Shown: positions 10,338 through 19,463 of the stretch, piece after piece
Layout of the letters: every line of letters starts with the position of its first letter
Position numbering within the stretch: position 1 is the first letter of the stretch
Source: Acinetobacter tandoii DSM 14970 = CIP 107469
GTDB lineage: Bacteria > Pseudomonadota > Gammaproteobacteria > Pseudomonadales > Moraxellaceae
Reading direction: 5' to 3'
Assembly (NCBI RefSeq): GCF_000400735.1
Contig: NZ_KE007365.1
Location: 141,043 to 205,042, forward strand
Length of the DNA: 64,000 nucleotides
Position numbers and translations under genes: made by a program
Notes under the pieces: generated by a model
Database searches by the model: none
What the model was told of the DNA's origin: nothing
Seen by the model: only the letters and a program-made list of their open reading frames with translations

Positions 10338-10394
10338 CGCATCTAATGCGACACAACCTTGGTTGTGACTCCTTGCTTCTAACAATTACGTTAG
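10338..10394 (+). promoter_or_regulatory. Structured leader of the ribosomal protein operon
   Basis: Three perfect small hairpins follow one another: CGCAT-CTA-ATGCG (10338-10350), CACAAC-CTTG-GTTGTG (10352-10367) and CTAAC-AATTAC-GTTAG (10379-10394). They fill the leader between the promoter and the rpsF ribosome site. An autoregulatory RNA binding the S6:S18 pair is known upstream of rpsF in many bacteria. Whether this leader folds into that motif cannot be decided by eye. Confidence 0.5.
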
Positions 10395-10422
10395 GGGCTG
10401 TATAATCCGTAAGGAGCTGACA

Positions 10423-10812
10423 ATGCGTCACTACGAAATCGTACTTCTGGTACACCCAGATCAAAGCGATCAAGTTGTGGGTATGGTAGAACGTTACCTA
10501 ACTCACATCAAAGAAGCTGAAGGTCAAATCCACCGTCTTGAAGACTGGGGTCGTCGTCAATTGGCTTACCCAATCAACAAGATCCACAAAGCTCACTACA
10601 TTCTTATGAATGTTGAGTGTGGTCAAACTACTCTTGATGAGTTAGAAGAATTGTTCCGTTACAACGACGCGATCCTTCGTAGCTTAATCATCCGTCGTGA
10701 AAACGCAATCACTGAAGAGTCATTATTGGCTAAGAGTGCTGAAGAAAAGCGTGCGCGTAAAGCTCAACGTGAAGAAGCACAACTAGCTGCTCAAGACTCT
10801 GCTGAAGCATAA
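10423..10812 (+). CDS. rpsF: Ribosomal protein S6
   Basis: Small-subunit protein S6 (129 residues), a ferredoxin-like fold that binds S18 and 16S rRNA. The start [18 protein letters not shown] and the segment [14 protein letters not shown] are diagnostic. A charged C-terminal tail ([18 protein letters not shown]) is present, and in some bacteria such tails are modified by glutamate addition. The ribosome site is AAGGAG. First gene of rpsF-rpsR-rplI; codon use is biased, as expected for high expression. Confidence 0.97.
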   Translation: MRHYEIVLLVHPDQSDQVVGMVERYLTHIKEAEGQIHRLEDWGRRQLAYPINKIHKAHYILMNVECGQTTLDELEELFRYNDAILRSLIIRRENAITEESLLAKSAEEKRARKAQREEAQLAAQDSAEA

Positions 10813-10823
10813 GGAGAACATCA

Positions 10824-11051
10824 ATGGCACGTTTTTACCGTCGTCGCAAGTTCTGCCGCTTTACAGCTGAGAACGTTACGTACATCGACTACAAAGATAT
10901 CGACACTTTAAAACAGTACATCACTGAAAATGGCAAGATTGTTCCTAGCCGTATTACAGGTACTAAAGCTCGTTACCAACGTCAATTAGCGCTTGCCATT
11001 AAACAAGCTCGCTACTTGTCTTTGATCCCTTACACTGACAATCATAAGTGA
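10824..11051 (+). CDS. rpsR: Ribosomal protein S18
   Basis: S18 (75 residues) partners S6 in the platform of the 30S subunit. The protein begins [18 protein letters not shown] and contains [30 protein letters not shown], the family signature. It lies 11 bases after rpsF with an AAGGAG ribosome site. Confidence 0.97.
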   Translation: MARFYRRRKFCRFTAENVTYIDYKDIDTLKQYITENGKIVPSRITGTKARYQRQLALAIKQARYLSLIPYTDNHK

Positions 11052-11060
11052 GGTTGAGCT

Positions 11061-11507
11061 GTGGATATTATCTTATTACAACGCATTAAAAACCTTGGTA
11101 AATTAGGCGACAAAGTATCAGTTAAAGCTGGTTACGGTCGTAACTTCTTGATCCCTCAAGGTAAAGCTGTAGCTGCAACTGAAGCTAACACTGCTGCTTT
11201 TGAAGCTCGTCGTGCTGAACTTGAGAAACAAGAAGCTGAAGTATTAGGTGCTGCTACTGCACGTGCTGATCAATTGAACGAAGTTAACATCGTTATCACT
11301 GCTAAAGCTGGTGACGAAGGTAAACTTTTCGGTTCTATCGGTACGCGTGACATCGCTGACGCTTTAACTAATGCTGGTCTTGTTGTTGACCGTGCAGAAG
11401 TTCGTTTACCAAACGGCGCTCTTCGTCACACTGGCGAATTCAACATCGCAATCCAATTGCATCATGATGTTGTTGCTGAAGTTCTCGTTACTATCGTATC
11501 TGAGTAA
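11061..11507 (+). CDS. rplI: Ribosomal protein L9
   Basis: L9 (148 residues) binds 23S rRNA near the L1 stalk. Two globular domains are joined by a long helix (roughly residues 40-75, [20 protein letters not shown]). The N-terminal domain shows [33 protein letters not shown] in three consecutive pieces. The start codon is GTG at 11061 after AGGTTGAG; no ATG fits the conserved first residues. Confidence 0.97.
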   Translation: MDIILLQRIKNLGKLGDKVSVKAGYGRNFLIPQGKAVAATEANTAAFEARRAELEKQEAEVLGAATARADQLNEVNIVITAKAGDEGKLFGSIGTRDIADALTNAGLVVDRAEVRLPNGALRHTGEFNIAIQLHHDVVAEVLVTIVSE

Positions 11508-11520
11508 TTTCTTGCAAGAA

Positions 11521-11551
11521 AAAAGGGCATGCTCAGGCATGCTCTTTTTTT
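11521..11551 (+). terminator. rplI terminator
   Basis: AAAAGGGCATGC pairs with GCATGCTCTTTT (one G-U pair) around loop TCAG, followed by a T-run directly downstream of rplI. Confidence 0.88.
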
Positions 11552-11618
11552 ATATAAAAAATTATAAGTAGTTCAAATATTAATCATTAACTTTATAATC
11601 ATTTATCTAGGACTTAAT

Positions 11619-11918
11619 ATGCATAAGAAAAATCGTTTAATTGCTTTAACACTCTCAATGTTTTTAGGATTTTTTGGAATTGATCGCTTCTATCTCGGGA
11701 AAAAAGTTAGTGGTTTTTTTAAATTAATTACACTTGGTGGCTTAGGCCTCTGGTGGTTTATTGATTTAGCCTTATTACTAATAGATGCCTTTCTTTATTC
11801 TTTAGGTAAGGATAAGGGTTTTATCAAAGATGCGCAGAAAAATGATCTTCGCCATGGTCTCTCTGCTTATCGTTTAAAAAATGGAAAGTTCGAAAAAGAC
11901 TGGTTCGCAAGTCATTAA
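11619..11918 (+). CDS. TM2-domain membrane protein
   Basis: A 99-residue protein with the TM2 domain: [22 protein letters not shown], then [23 protein letters not shown], i.e. two membrane helices joined by a short DRFYLG loop. The C-terminus is polar and basic. TM2 proteins are small membrane proteins of unknown biochemical function. The gene stands alone between the rplI terminator and dnaB. Confidence 0.82.
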   Translation: MHKKNRLIALTLSMFLGFFGIDRFYLGKKVSGFFKLITLGGLGLWWFIDLALLLIDAFLYSLGKDKGFIKDAQKNDLRHGLSAYRLKNGKFEKDWFASH

Positions 11919-11967
11919 ACGTAAAACTTAGCATTCTTTTTTTCTAAACAGAAACTATGCTAATTTT

Positions 11968-12008
11968 GATGTAATAGCAGGAATGCTTACCTATTATGCT
12001 ATTGCATC
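11968..12008 (+). promoter_or_regulatory. Inverted repeat upstream of dnaB
   Basis: GATGTAATAGCA (11968-11979) pairs with TGCTATTGCATC (11997-12008) over 12 bp with one G-U pair, around a 17-base loop. No U-run follows. It lies about 100 bases before the dnaB ATG and could be an operator or a weak terminator of the TM2 gene. Confidence 0.4.
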
Positions 12009-12105
12009 ACCTAAACAATTTTCCTTGAATTAAATTATCCAGAAAGGCTTCATTTGGATTAAGATAGTCAATCTGTTTTGTTTTGTCTTTTTATTAGGTC
12101 TTGTT

Positions 12106-13551
12106 ATGTCTCAGGCGAATGCCACTGCTACACCAAACTCACCCAAAGCAGACAACAAAATAAATGAGTCGAATCAACTCAAAGAATTTCGTACACCACC
12201 ACATAATTTAGCTATTGAACAGGCTGTACTTGCAGCACTAATGACTGTTGCTGAGTCATTTGAACAAGTAAGTGATGTGCTCAATGAACAAGATTTTTAT
12301 GCAACACGCCATAAGTACATTTATCGTGCAATTGAAAAACTTGCACAAGAAAATTCTCCTTATGATGCAGTATTGGTGAATGACTGGTTAATTAAGCAAA
12401 ATTTACTTGATGCGATTGGTGGTGAAGAATATTTAATGCAACTTATGGCAGACTCTCCTTCAAGTTTTTATAACCTTGAAACCTATGCCAATAAAATTAA
12501 AGAATTTTCGACTTTACGCAATATGATTAAAGTCAGCTCTGAAATTTTGCAAAATGCCTATGACACCAAAGGTCGTAGTGTGAGCGAAATTTTAGATTTA
12601 GCCGAGACCAATATTTTCTCAATTGCCGAACAGCACAATAACAATAAGAAAAATGCAGGTCCTAAAGCCATCAACACCGTTGTTGCAGATGTCTTTGATA
12701 AATTAAATGAATTGTCACAACTAGATGGGAATATCACTGGTTTAACAACAGGTTTTGTTGAATTAGACAATAAAACCTCAGGTATGCAAGCGGGAGACAT
12801 GATTATTGTCGCAGCGCGTCCATCTATGGGGAAAACTACTTTTGCCATGAACTTGGTTGAAAGTGTATTGTTTAACTGTGACTTACCCGCGTTGGTGTTC
12901 TCAATGGAAATGCCCGCGGACTCGATTGCTATGCGTTTAATTTCTGCATACGGCAAAGTACATCAAGGGCATTTACGTTCAGGCAAACTCGACGGTGATG
13001 AATGGTCTAAAGTCACAGGTACGATTTTACAGTTACAAGAGAAGCATCTATATATTGATGACTCTTCTGCCCTGCCTCCAACTGAATTACGTGCTCGTGC
13101 GCGTCGTATCGCCAAACAGCATGGTGGTAAATTGGGCTGTATCATGGTCGACTACTTACAATTAATGAAAGTCCCTGGTATGGGTGATAACCGTGTTGGT
13201 GAAATTGGTGAAATTTCTCGTAGCTTAAAAGCTCTTGCAAAAGAAATGCAGTGTCCCGTCATTGCTTTATCACAGCTTAACCGCTCTCTGGAAAACCGTC
13301 CTAATAAGCGCCCAGTCATGTCTGACTTGCGTGAATCGGGTGCGATTGAGCAGGATGCCGACTTAATTATGTTTATTTACCGTGACGAAGTTTATAACAA
13401 AGAGTCGAAAGAAGCTGGTACGGCTGAAATTATTATTGGTAAACAGCGTAATGGCCCAATTGGTACAGTCCGATTGGCTTTTGAAGGTCAATATACACGT
13501 TTTAGTAACTTATCGCCTGAGTACTATAGTCAGTACGATGATGAAGAATAA
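12106..13551 (+). CDS. dnaB: Replicative DNA helicase
   Basis: DnaB (481 residues) is the hexameric 5'-3' helicase of the replication fork. The N-terminal primase-interaction domain includes PPHNLAIEQAVLAALM and QDFYATRHKYIYRAI. The RecA-like C-terminal domain has Walker A ARPSMGKTT near residue 240 and Walker B MVDYLQLM near residue 350, followed by EIGEISRSLKALAKE. The frame is continuous, so there is no intein. The first 30 residues are a low-complexity Ser/Asn/Ala extension. alr follows downstream, an arrangement seen in many gammaproteobacteria. Confidence 0.97.
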   Translation: MSQANATATPNSPKADNKINESNQLKEFRTPPHNLAIEQAVLAALMTVAESFEQVSDVLNEQDFYATRHKYIYRAIEKLAQENSPYDAVLVNDWLIKQNLLDAIGGEEYLMQLMADSPSSFYNLETYANKIKEFSTLRNMIKVSSEILQNAYDTKGRSVSEILDLAETNIFSIAEQHNNNKKNAGPKAINTVVADVFDKLNELSQLDGNITGLTTGFVELDNKTSGMQAGDMIIVAARPSMGKTTFAMNLVESVLFNCDLPALVFSMEMPADSIAMRLISAYGKVHQGHLRSGKLDGDEWSKVTGTILQLQEKHLYIDDSSALPPTELRARARRIAKQHGGKLGCIMVDYLQLMKVPGMGDNRVGEIGEISRSLKALAKEMQCPVIALSQLNRSLENRPNKRPVMSDLRESGAIEQDADLIMFIYRDEVYNKESKEAGTAEIIIGKQRNGPIGTVRLAFEGQYTRFSNLSPEYYSQYDDEE

Positions 13552-13576
13552 AAAATGGGCACTCAGCCCATTTTTT
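13551..13576 (+). terminator. dnaB terminator
   Basis: AAAAATGGGC and GCCCATTTTT form a perfect 10-bp stem with loop ACTCA, and the T-run continues. It starts at the last base of the dnaB stop codon, so alr has its own transcription start. The 13577-13829 gap shows no gene. Confidence 0.87.
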
Positions 13577-13829
13577 ATTTACTCATGAATAATGTAAATA
13601 GGATCATTTTACAGTCGTCTTTATCGAACAAAACAGATAACTCATAGATTTAAATAGAATAAAGCCATGAAATAAGATGGGTATTTGATTTTTATAGGTC
13701 TACAATAACTAACGTATTTTATGGATATTTACCTAAACGGTAATACCCTTCCATATTTCTGATTCGATGACTTGAAATAAAACCCTAGTTTTAATCTTGC
13801 CATTCTCTATTCCCAAAGGAGTCATTCGG

Positions 13830-14900
13830 GTGCGCCAAGCAACAGTTTGTATTGATCAATCAGCACTTCAATATAATTTAAACCGTGTTAAACAACTTGC
13901 CCCTAAGGCAAAAATCGTGAGCATGGTCAAAGCCAATGCTTATGGACATGGTATCAAAGACTGTCTTGCAGCCTTGAATAATACCGATGCTTTTGGTGTC
14001 GCCTGCTTGCAAGAGGCACTAGAAATTCGTGCCTTAGGCTATGAACAACCGATTACATTAATTGAAGGAATATTTTCAGCGGATGAAATGCAGACCGTCA
14101 TTGAACAAAAGCTTGAATGTGTCGTGCATCAACAACAACAAGTGAACTGGTTACTTGCCCATCAAGAGCAATACAATGCACTTGGACTTAAAGTCTGGAT
14201 TAAACTCAATAGCGGCATGAACCGACTTGGTTTTAAAGCAAGTGAAATTATTGCCGTCATTAATACCTTAAAAGCGGCTGGTTTTACCTGTGTATTAACT
14301 ATGCATTTTGCTAATGCTGATGCCGATCATCCCTTAAATGAACAGCAAATTGCACAATTTCTTGATATAAAACAAAGTTGTGCTCCTATTCTGGCTTCAT
14401 GCTGTAATTCTGCTGCAATTTACCGTTGGCCAGAACTCCATTTTGATTATGTTCGCCCAGGCATTATGCTGTATGGTGCAACACCATTTGCAGACCAAAC
14501 AGTAAGAGACTTAGACTTACAACCTGTCATGACTTTTACTGCTGCAGTTATTGCCTTGAATCATATCCAAAAAGGCGAAAAGGTGGGCTATGGTTCAACC
14601 TACACTGCAACACAAAATACCGATTTGGCTATTGTTTCTATTGGCTATGGCGATGGTTACCCGCGTGCATATGTCAAACAAAATTATGTAGTAATTGAAG
14701 GGAAAAAGCTTCCTGTTGTCGGACGTGTAGCGATGGATATGGTTGCTATTGATGTTACAGGGTTAAAAGTTGCTCTAGGCACACCTGTGGAGCTTTGGGG
14801 CAAACAACGTTTGGTCGATGATGTTGCCGATGCAAATGGTACCATTGGGTATGAGATTTTATGCCGTTTGAGCCAACGCCCTCATCGGATAGTGAAATAA
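13830..14900 (+). CDS. alr: Alanine racemase
   Basis: A PLP enzyme that interconverts L- and D-alanine for peptidoglycan. The PLP lysine lies in VKANAYGHG (about residue 34) and the second catalytic base, tyrosine, in VGYGSTYTA. HFDYVRPGIMLYG and VGRVAMDM are further family motifs. I start at GTG 13830 because AAAGGAG sits 8 bases before it and this gives 356 residues, the normal length. An ATG at 13797 would add 11 unconserved residues, has no ribosome site, and would place AAAGGAG inside the coding region. The dnaB-adjacent position suits the biosynthetic Alr rather than catabolic DadX. Confidence 0.92.
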   Translation: MRQATVCIDQSALQYNLNRVKQLAPKAKIVSMVKANAYGHGIKDCLAALNNTDAFGVACLQEALEIRALGYEQPITLIEGIFSADEMQTVIEQKLECVVHQQQQVNWLLAHQEQYNALGLKVWIKLNSGMNRLGFKASEIIAVINTLKAAGFTCVLTMHFANADADHPLNEQQIAQFLDIKQSCAPILASCCNSAAIYRWPELHFDYVRPGIMLYGATPFADQTVRDLDLQPVMTFTAAVIALNHIQKGEKVGYGSTYTATQNTDLAIVSIGYGDGYPRAYVKQNYVVIEGKKLPVVGRVAMDMVAIDVTGLKVALGTPVELWGKQRLVDDVADANGTIGYEILCRLSQRPHRIVK

Positions 14901-14972
14901 TAAAATATTGCTTTAGATACTGCTTTCTTCGATGAGTAGTATCTAGGGTTGTATAGCTGAACTGAATAGAAT

Positions 14973-15395
14973 TTATAATTGCTGTTCTGGAATACGATAT
15001 AACAACTGCAAAAAATGCTGTAATGATTCATATTGCAGTAATAAAGGATTAAATTTGCTAGATCCCAATTGCTCAAAATAATGATGTACCTCTGAATGCC
15101 GACCTATATATTTCATACTCCAATCTGAAAAATGCGAATCACTCAGAATGTATTGTTGTGACAATATCGTTAAATCAGAGTGTCGTTGATCTTTTTCTAT
15201 TTTATTCAACAAGTTTAAAACCGAATCTTGTTCTCCTTCCAAACATTGAAAGAAGCAACCATCTGCATAACACAATACGCCTTTGATCTTCAGCTTTACG
15301 TTAAAATCTCGGGCTTCAGATAGAATGTCTCTTAAATCTTGTAGTAGTGTTTCGGGTTGAAATTTAGCCTGACTGGCATAGCAAAGTTGGTACAT
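14973..15395 (-). CDS. BLUF-domain blue-light sensor (BlsA-like)
   Basis: The 140 residues are essentially a single BLUF domain, which binds FAD and senses blue light without a covalent adduct. The flavin-contacting residues are present: Tyr6 in MYQLCYAS, Asn32 in ARDFN and Gln50 in FFQCLEG, followed by DQRHSDLT and WSMKYIG. The layout matches the short BlsA proteins that modulate motility, biofilm and metabolism in Acinetobacter by binding transcription factors. No output domain is fused. It converges with alr and has its own AGGAAA ribosome site. Its partner regulator cannot be told from the sequence. Confidence 0.88.
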   Translation of the reverse strand: MYQLCYASQAKFQPETLLQDLRDILSEARDFNVKLKIKGVLCYADGCFFQCLEGEQDSVLNLLNKIEKDQRHSDLTILSQQYILSDSHFSDWSMKYIGRHSEVHHYFEQLGSSKFNPLLLQYESLQHFLQLLYRIPEQQL

Positions 15396-15438
15396 TTTTT
15401 GATTTCCTATCTTATTGTTTTATTCATTGTATAAATAA

Positions 15439-15468
15439 AAGCATAGCGCGATTTCTCGCGCTATGCTT
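15439..15468 (-). terminator. Terminator of the Anbu operon
   Basis: AAGCATAGCGCGA and TCGCGCTATGCTT form a perfect 13-bp stem with loop TTTC. On the minus strand TTTTATTTAT follows, so it ends the operon whose last gene stops at 15489. Confidence 0.85.
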
Positions 15469-15488
15469 AAAAAAATAATAATACATCA

Positions 15489-16223
15489 TTATTTAAAATA
15501 ATCTTCCGACGGCTTTGGTAAATTCTGTAATCCACTCCGTAGTGTATCTGACCATTCCTTACTAATATTTTCGAAGTAAGGGTCTTCTTCTGTAATTCGC
15601 TTACCTTCAGGAATATGTAAACTGTTCTTTTTATAGATGAGTGCATCAAGTGGCATACCCACCGATACGTTTGAGCGCAATGTCGAATCAAATGAAATTA
15701 GGCTACAACGTAAAGCTTCACTGAGTGGCATATCATAACTTAAGGCACGATCTAAAATTGGCTTACCATATTTGCTTTCTCCAATCTGGAAATATGGTGT
15801 ATCGCTGGTTGCACAAATAAAATTACCTTGTGGGTAAATATTATAAAGCTGCATTTCTGCTTGACCAATTTGTCCACCTACCAACAAACTACAGTAATAA
15901 TTACTTTGTTCCTGCGTGTTTTCAGTTACATCTGCAATGACCTTTTGCAAGGTATGACCGACCAATTCAGCTACTTCAAACATGGTATTTACACTATATA
16001 AATTTGGTGTTTGTTGTAATTCTAAATGGTTTTTTAGATGTCCAATCACGGCCTGCGTTGTCGCTAAATTACCCGATGTTTGAATCGTGATAAAACGTTC
16101 GCCTTCAATTCCAAATGTATAAAGCTTTCGAAATACAGAAATATGATCTACTCCCGCATTCGTTCGCGTGTCACTGATAAAGACGAGACCTTCTTTTAAT
16201 CTAAGCGCACAACAATAAGTCAT
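15489..16223 (-). CDS. Anbu, ancestral beta-subunit proteasome-like peptidase
   Basis: This 244-residue protein belongs to the Ntn-hydrolase superfamily relatives of HslV and the 20S proteasome called Anbu (predicted proteasome-type protease). The N-terminus MTYCCALRLKEGLVFISDTRTNAG gives Thr2 as the expected nucleophile after Met removal, followed by the family's SDTRT loop and FITIQTSGNLA. It is the last gene of a four-gene operon with a transglutaminase-like protein, an alpha-E protein and an ATP-grasp protein, the partners that normally accompany Anbu. Its physiological substrate is unknown. The ribosome site AAGGGGAAGAG supports this start. Confidence 0.9.
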   Translation of the reverse strand: MTYCCALRLKEGLVFISDTRTNAGVDHISVFRKLYTFGIEGERFITIQTSGNLATTQAVIGHLKNHLELQQTPNLYSVNTMFEVAELVGHTLQKVIADVTENTQEQSNYYCSLLVGGQIGQAEMQLYNIYPQGNFICATSDTPYFQIGESKYGKPILDRALSYDMPLSEALRCSLISFDSTLRSNVSVGMPLDALIYKKNSLHIPEGKRITEEDPYFENISKEWSDTLRSGLQNLPKPSEDYFK

Positions 16224-16246
16224 CTCTTCCCCTTAACTTACATTCA

Positions 16247-17029
16247 TTAACATGCAAGTACTTGAACAATTGAGTGCATCGTTTCAATTCCCCCTTTTTC
16301 GCGCACTCCACGAATTGGGGCAACATCCCAATAATCTCGACCAATTGCCACATAAATATGCTGGTCTGGGCTAAAAATCTGGTTGCTGATATCGAAACAA
16401 TACCATGTGTTTCCCAAAAATACTTCCGCCCATGCGTGACTGGCAAGGTGTGATGTATTTGGCACAAATAAATAACCTGAAACATAACGCGCTGGCAAGC
16501 CCAAAGCTTTGCACATTGCAATAAAAACATGACTGTGGTCTTGGCATACCCCCTGACGATTATGAAACGCTTCAATGGCAGAAGTATTGACTGAAGTATA
16601 ATTAGGAGTATAGGGAATATGCTGCAAAATGGCTTCAGCTAGTTTGACCAAATTTTCACGCGTAAACTCAGGTACGAAACGATGCGCAAATTCTTTCATT
16701 TCCGCATTGCACATGGTCGTTGGCGTTGGTTGTAAGAATTGATAAGGATTTAGATGATCTATTAGACCCATCACCGAAGGCTGCTTATTCAGCTCAACAA
16801 TGCCCTGCGCCATAATTGTCATTTGCTCATAAGCATAACGTTGTGAACTGGTAATCCAGATGTTATTGAACGCATCTCTCTTCGTACAACGCTCACCTGG
16901 CACACTGACATCCCAGTAATGCACATTCTGATGTGCATTATTCAATGGGGTCATTTTAATATACTGAATGCTATTACATGCCTGTTCAGTATATTGATAG
17001 TGTGTCTGGTGATTGATCATGAGTTTCAT
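16247..17029 (-). CDS. Transglutaminase-like cysteine protease of the Anbu operon
   Basis: A 260-residue protein with an N-terminal bacterial transglutaminase-like region (HYQYTEQACNSIQYIKMTPLNN) and a transglutaminase core. The catalytic triad is visible as Cys in QGVCQDHSH, His in SHAWAEVF and Asp in YCFDISN. Proteins of this family are probably peptidases or amidases rather than crosslinkers. The start codon overlaps the stop of the alpha-E gene by four bases (ATGA), which indicates coupled translation. No signal peptide is seen, so it acts in the cytoplasm. Confidence 0.88.
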   Translation of the reverse strand: MKLMINHQTHYQYTEQACNSIQYIKMTPLNNAHQNVHYWDVSVPGERCTKRDAFNNIWITSSQRYAYEQMTIMAQGIVELNKQPSVMGLIDHLNPYQFLQPTPTTMCNAEMKEFAHRFVPEFTRENLVKLAEAILQHIPYTPNYTSVNTSAIEAFHNRQGVCQDHSHVFIAMCKALGLPARYVSGYLFVPNTSHLASHAWAEVFLGNTWYCFDISNQIFSPDQHIYVAIGRDYWDVAPIRGVREKGGIETMHSIVQVLAC

Positions 17030-17628
17030 GCATTCACCTCAAATAAATATTGAATTTGATCACTAAAGTTATAAAAATTTATTTGATCAGGTTGAGTTTT
17101 AAGCTGTTGCCAAGCCGTATCTAAACTGTCCCAACCCATTTTCTCCAATACTTGTATAAGCGCCGAAATTTGCTCTAAGGTTTGTGTCTGATCTTGCTTT
17201 AAGCGAAGTTGTCGATCTAGTTGCTCTAAAGTTTGCCCCAAAGAATAGAACAAGAAAGTTTCTTCCGGCTCACCCTCTAACACTTCACGACAATCTGCAA
17301 TCACATCACAAATACACGTCGAACTTGCACTCGCATTCCGAATATATTGATTGAGTTCTGCATAGGTTTTTGCAGAAAAAACGCCTCTCAATTCTTGAAC
17401 ATTGTCTTTGGCAAACTGAAACTGTTGAATAAATGAATAAGGTTGTTCTGGGTCTAATACCAATTCATTGAGCGAGCTTGCATCAAATGCAGGTAAACAA
17501 AAAGCGTGGGCATAAGACACAGCTTTCTGATCATCCACAAATGGAAATTGCTGACATAAATATTCAATACGCGTTAAATAACGACCTAACCAAAAAATTT
17601 GCTGTGCATTCGTGCTGAGTAAGATCAT
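17026..17628 (-). CDS. Short alpha-E domain protein of the Anbu operon
   Basis: The start MILLSTNAQQIFWLGRYLTRIEYL corresponds to the beginning of the all-helical alpha-E domain (DUF403), which accompanies circularly permuted ATP-grasp ligases. The protein has only 200 residues, whereas the usual length is about 310, so the C-terminal third is missing or strongly diverged. The frame is clean, the ribosome site is good (GAAGGAG) and the next gene overlaps its stop, so I read it as a genuine short version and not a pseudogene. The biochemical role is unknown; it is thought to act with the ATP-grasp partner. Confidence 0.75.
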   Translation of the reverse strand: MILLSTNAQQIFWLGRYLTRIEYLCQQFPFVDDQKAVSYAHAFCLPAFDASSLNELVLDPEQPYSFIQQFQFAKDNVQELRGVFSAKTYAELNQYIRNASASSTCICDVIADCREVLEGEPEETFLFYSLGQTLEQLDRQLRLKQDQTQTLEQISALIQVLEKMGWDSLDTAWQQLKTQPDQINFYNFSDQIQYLFEVNA

Positions 17629-17656
17629 GAAATTGCTCCTTCATTGTTTTGGTTAC

Positions 17657-19204
17657 TTATGAATGTAAATGGTCTACAACCCATGTATCTTTAATGCCAC
17701 CACCCTGTGAAGAATTCACCACAAGAGAGCCTTCTTGCATTGCCATACGTGTTAACCCCCCCGGTACAATTTCGGTACGATAAGGGGAACTCAGCACAAA
17801 TGGACGCAAGTCAATATGTCGTTCTGATAACCCTGAATCAGTTAACATCGGACAAACTGACAAATCCAATGTAGGTTGAGCAATGTACAAATGTGGCGTT
17901 GCTAAAATTTTATCTTTGAAAGTCGCAATTTGCTGTGCAGAAGCATGTGGTCCGATAAGCATGCCATATCCTCCTGAACCCTGTGCTTCTTTCACAACTA
18001 GTTGAGCTAAATTGTCTAATACATATTCAAGGTCTTTGCTTTCACGACATTGATAAGTTGGTACATTTTTAAGGACAGGTTGTTCAGCTAAATAAAACTG
18101 AATCATTTTATCGACGTACGGATAAATGGATTTGTCATCTGCAACTCCTGTACCAGGCGCATTTGCAATCACGACATTCTTTTGTAAATAGGCAGACATT
18201 AAACCCGCAACACCAAGTGTACTGTCAGGCATAAAACACAATGGATCGAGATAATCATCATCAATACGTCGATAAATTACATCAACTTGCTGTTTACCTC
18301 GCACCGTTTTGACATAAACCTTATCGTTTTCGACGTAAAGGTCACGCGATGTTACTAAAGGCACACCCATTTCCCTTGCCAAAAAGGAATGCTCATAATA
18401 TGCGCTGTTAAAACGACCTGGCGTTAAAATGACAATAAAGGGATTATCGTTAAAGGCATTTTCGGCCAATATTTCTTTCAGTAGTAATGGATAATGCTCT
18501 ATACCTTGTAAGTTATTTTGCAAACATAATTCAGGCATCAGTTTTTGGCTGATTTTTCGGCTTTCCAACATATAAGACACACCCGATGGCGTTCTTAAAT
18601 TATCTTCAAGCACATAAAACTCGCCATGACGATCTCGGACAATATCAATGCCACTAATTTGGCTGTAAATTTTGCCTTTTAAGCTCTGATTACACATATG
18701 TGGCTGAAAAGCCTCATGCTTGAGAACTTGTAGTTCAGGCACAATACCCGCTTTAAGAATATCTTGCTGATGATAAATATCATGTAAAAATAGATTTAGG
18801 GCCTTGACGCGTTGTGCACAGCCAAGCGATATCTTATTCCATTGCTTTTTCGCAATTACTCGCGGGATCACATCATAAGGAATGGTACGCTCTGTGCCTT
18901 CTGCTTCTCCATATACCGTAAATGTAATGCCTTCATATAAAAAATGCGCTTTGGCATGCTGATTTAAAGCTTGTAATTCATCTAAATTGTATTGTGAAAG
19001 CCAATGTTCAATTTTTGCGCAAGCGGTTTCTGAAACTGCTTGATCATCTAACATTTCATTAAAAAAAACAGAGTTCGTTCGCTCAAAAAGTAACTGTGTC
19101 TTCTCCTGCGGTTTTGCTACACCCTCCACTTTTGCTGTCAATTGCTTATTATTCACTTCTAGTGATAAACCATTAATATCTAAAATCTCTTTTTCATTAA
19201 GCAT
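17657..19204 (-). CDS. Circularly permuted type 2 ATP-grasp protein of the Anbu operon
   Basis: About 515 residues of the DUF404/407 ATP-grasp family, predicted to form peptide-like bonds. Recognisable stretches are YEGITFTVYGEAEGTERTIPYDVIPR, VLEDNLRTPSGVSYMLE, VIYRRIDDDYLDPL and VKEAQGSGGYGMLIGPHAS. The frame is open 40 residues further upstream (to 19324), but I start at ATG 19204: it follows AGAGGG at normal spacing, and the upstream extension (RSEKNGLIVNQYKRCKE) is unconserved in type. First gene of the operon, transcribed away from the WYL regulator. An unknown peptide-tag or crosslink pathway is the usual hypothesis. Confidence 0.85.
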   Translation of the reverse strand: MLNEKEILDINGLSLEVNNKQLTAKVEGVAKPQEKTQLLFERTNSVFFNEMLDDQAVSETACAKIEHWLSQYNLDELQALNQHAKAHFLYEGITFTVYGEAEGTERTIPYDVIPRVIAKKQWNKISLGCAQRVKALNLFLHDIYHQQDILKAGIVPELQVLKHEAFQPHMCNQSLKGKIYSQISGIDIVRDRHGEFYVLEDNLRTPSGVSYMLESRKISQKLMPELCLQNNLQGIEHYPLLLKEILAENAFNDNPFIVILTPGRFNSAYYEHSFLAREMGVPLVTSRDLYVENDKVYVKTVRGKQQVDVIYRRIDDDYLDPLCFMPDSTLGVAGLMSAYLQKNVVIANAPGTGVADDKSIYPYVDKMIQFYLAEQPVLKNVPTYQCRESKDLEYVLDNLAQLVVKEAQGSGGYGMLIGPHASAQQIATFKDKILATPHLYIAQPTLDLSVCPMLTDSGLSERHIDLRPFVLSSPYRTEIVPGGLTRMAMQEGSLVVNSSQGGGIKDTWVVDHLHS

Positions 19205-19463
19205 ATGACCCTCTTTATAGTTATAGCCAAACTCATTTTTTATTAAGCAATAAGAATGCCACTCCTTGCATCTCTTATACTGATTTACTATTAATCCATT
19301 CTTTTCACTTCGACTCAATGTCATTTCTGCTTGATCTTGTGTCTAAATTTATTGAACTTTCTTTGCCCGATTCGGTGATAAATACTTGCCAATTCAGTTA
19401 GGTTTTCTTATTGTGTTTAACACTGTCTTGTTAATTCCCCACTTATTTATTTTTATTTGAATT

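Noticed and set aside
12558..12956. 132-codon ORF antisense to dnaB
   Set aside because: Long only because of codon bias on the opposite strand; dnaB is complete and secure.
13797..13829. Upstream ATG start of alanine racemase
   Set aside because: It lacks a ribosome site and would put the AAAGGAG site of the better GTG start within the gene.
14915..14944. Inverted repeat AGATACTGCT/AGTAGTATCT between alr and the BLUF gene as a terminator
   Set aside because: One mismatch, a ten-base loop and no T-run on either strand; too weak to call.
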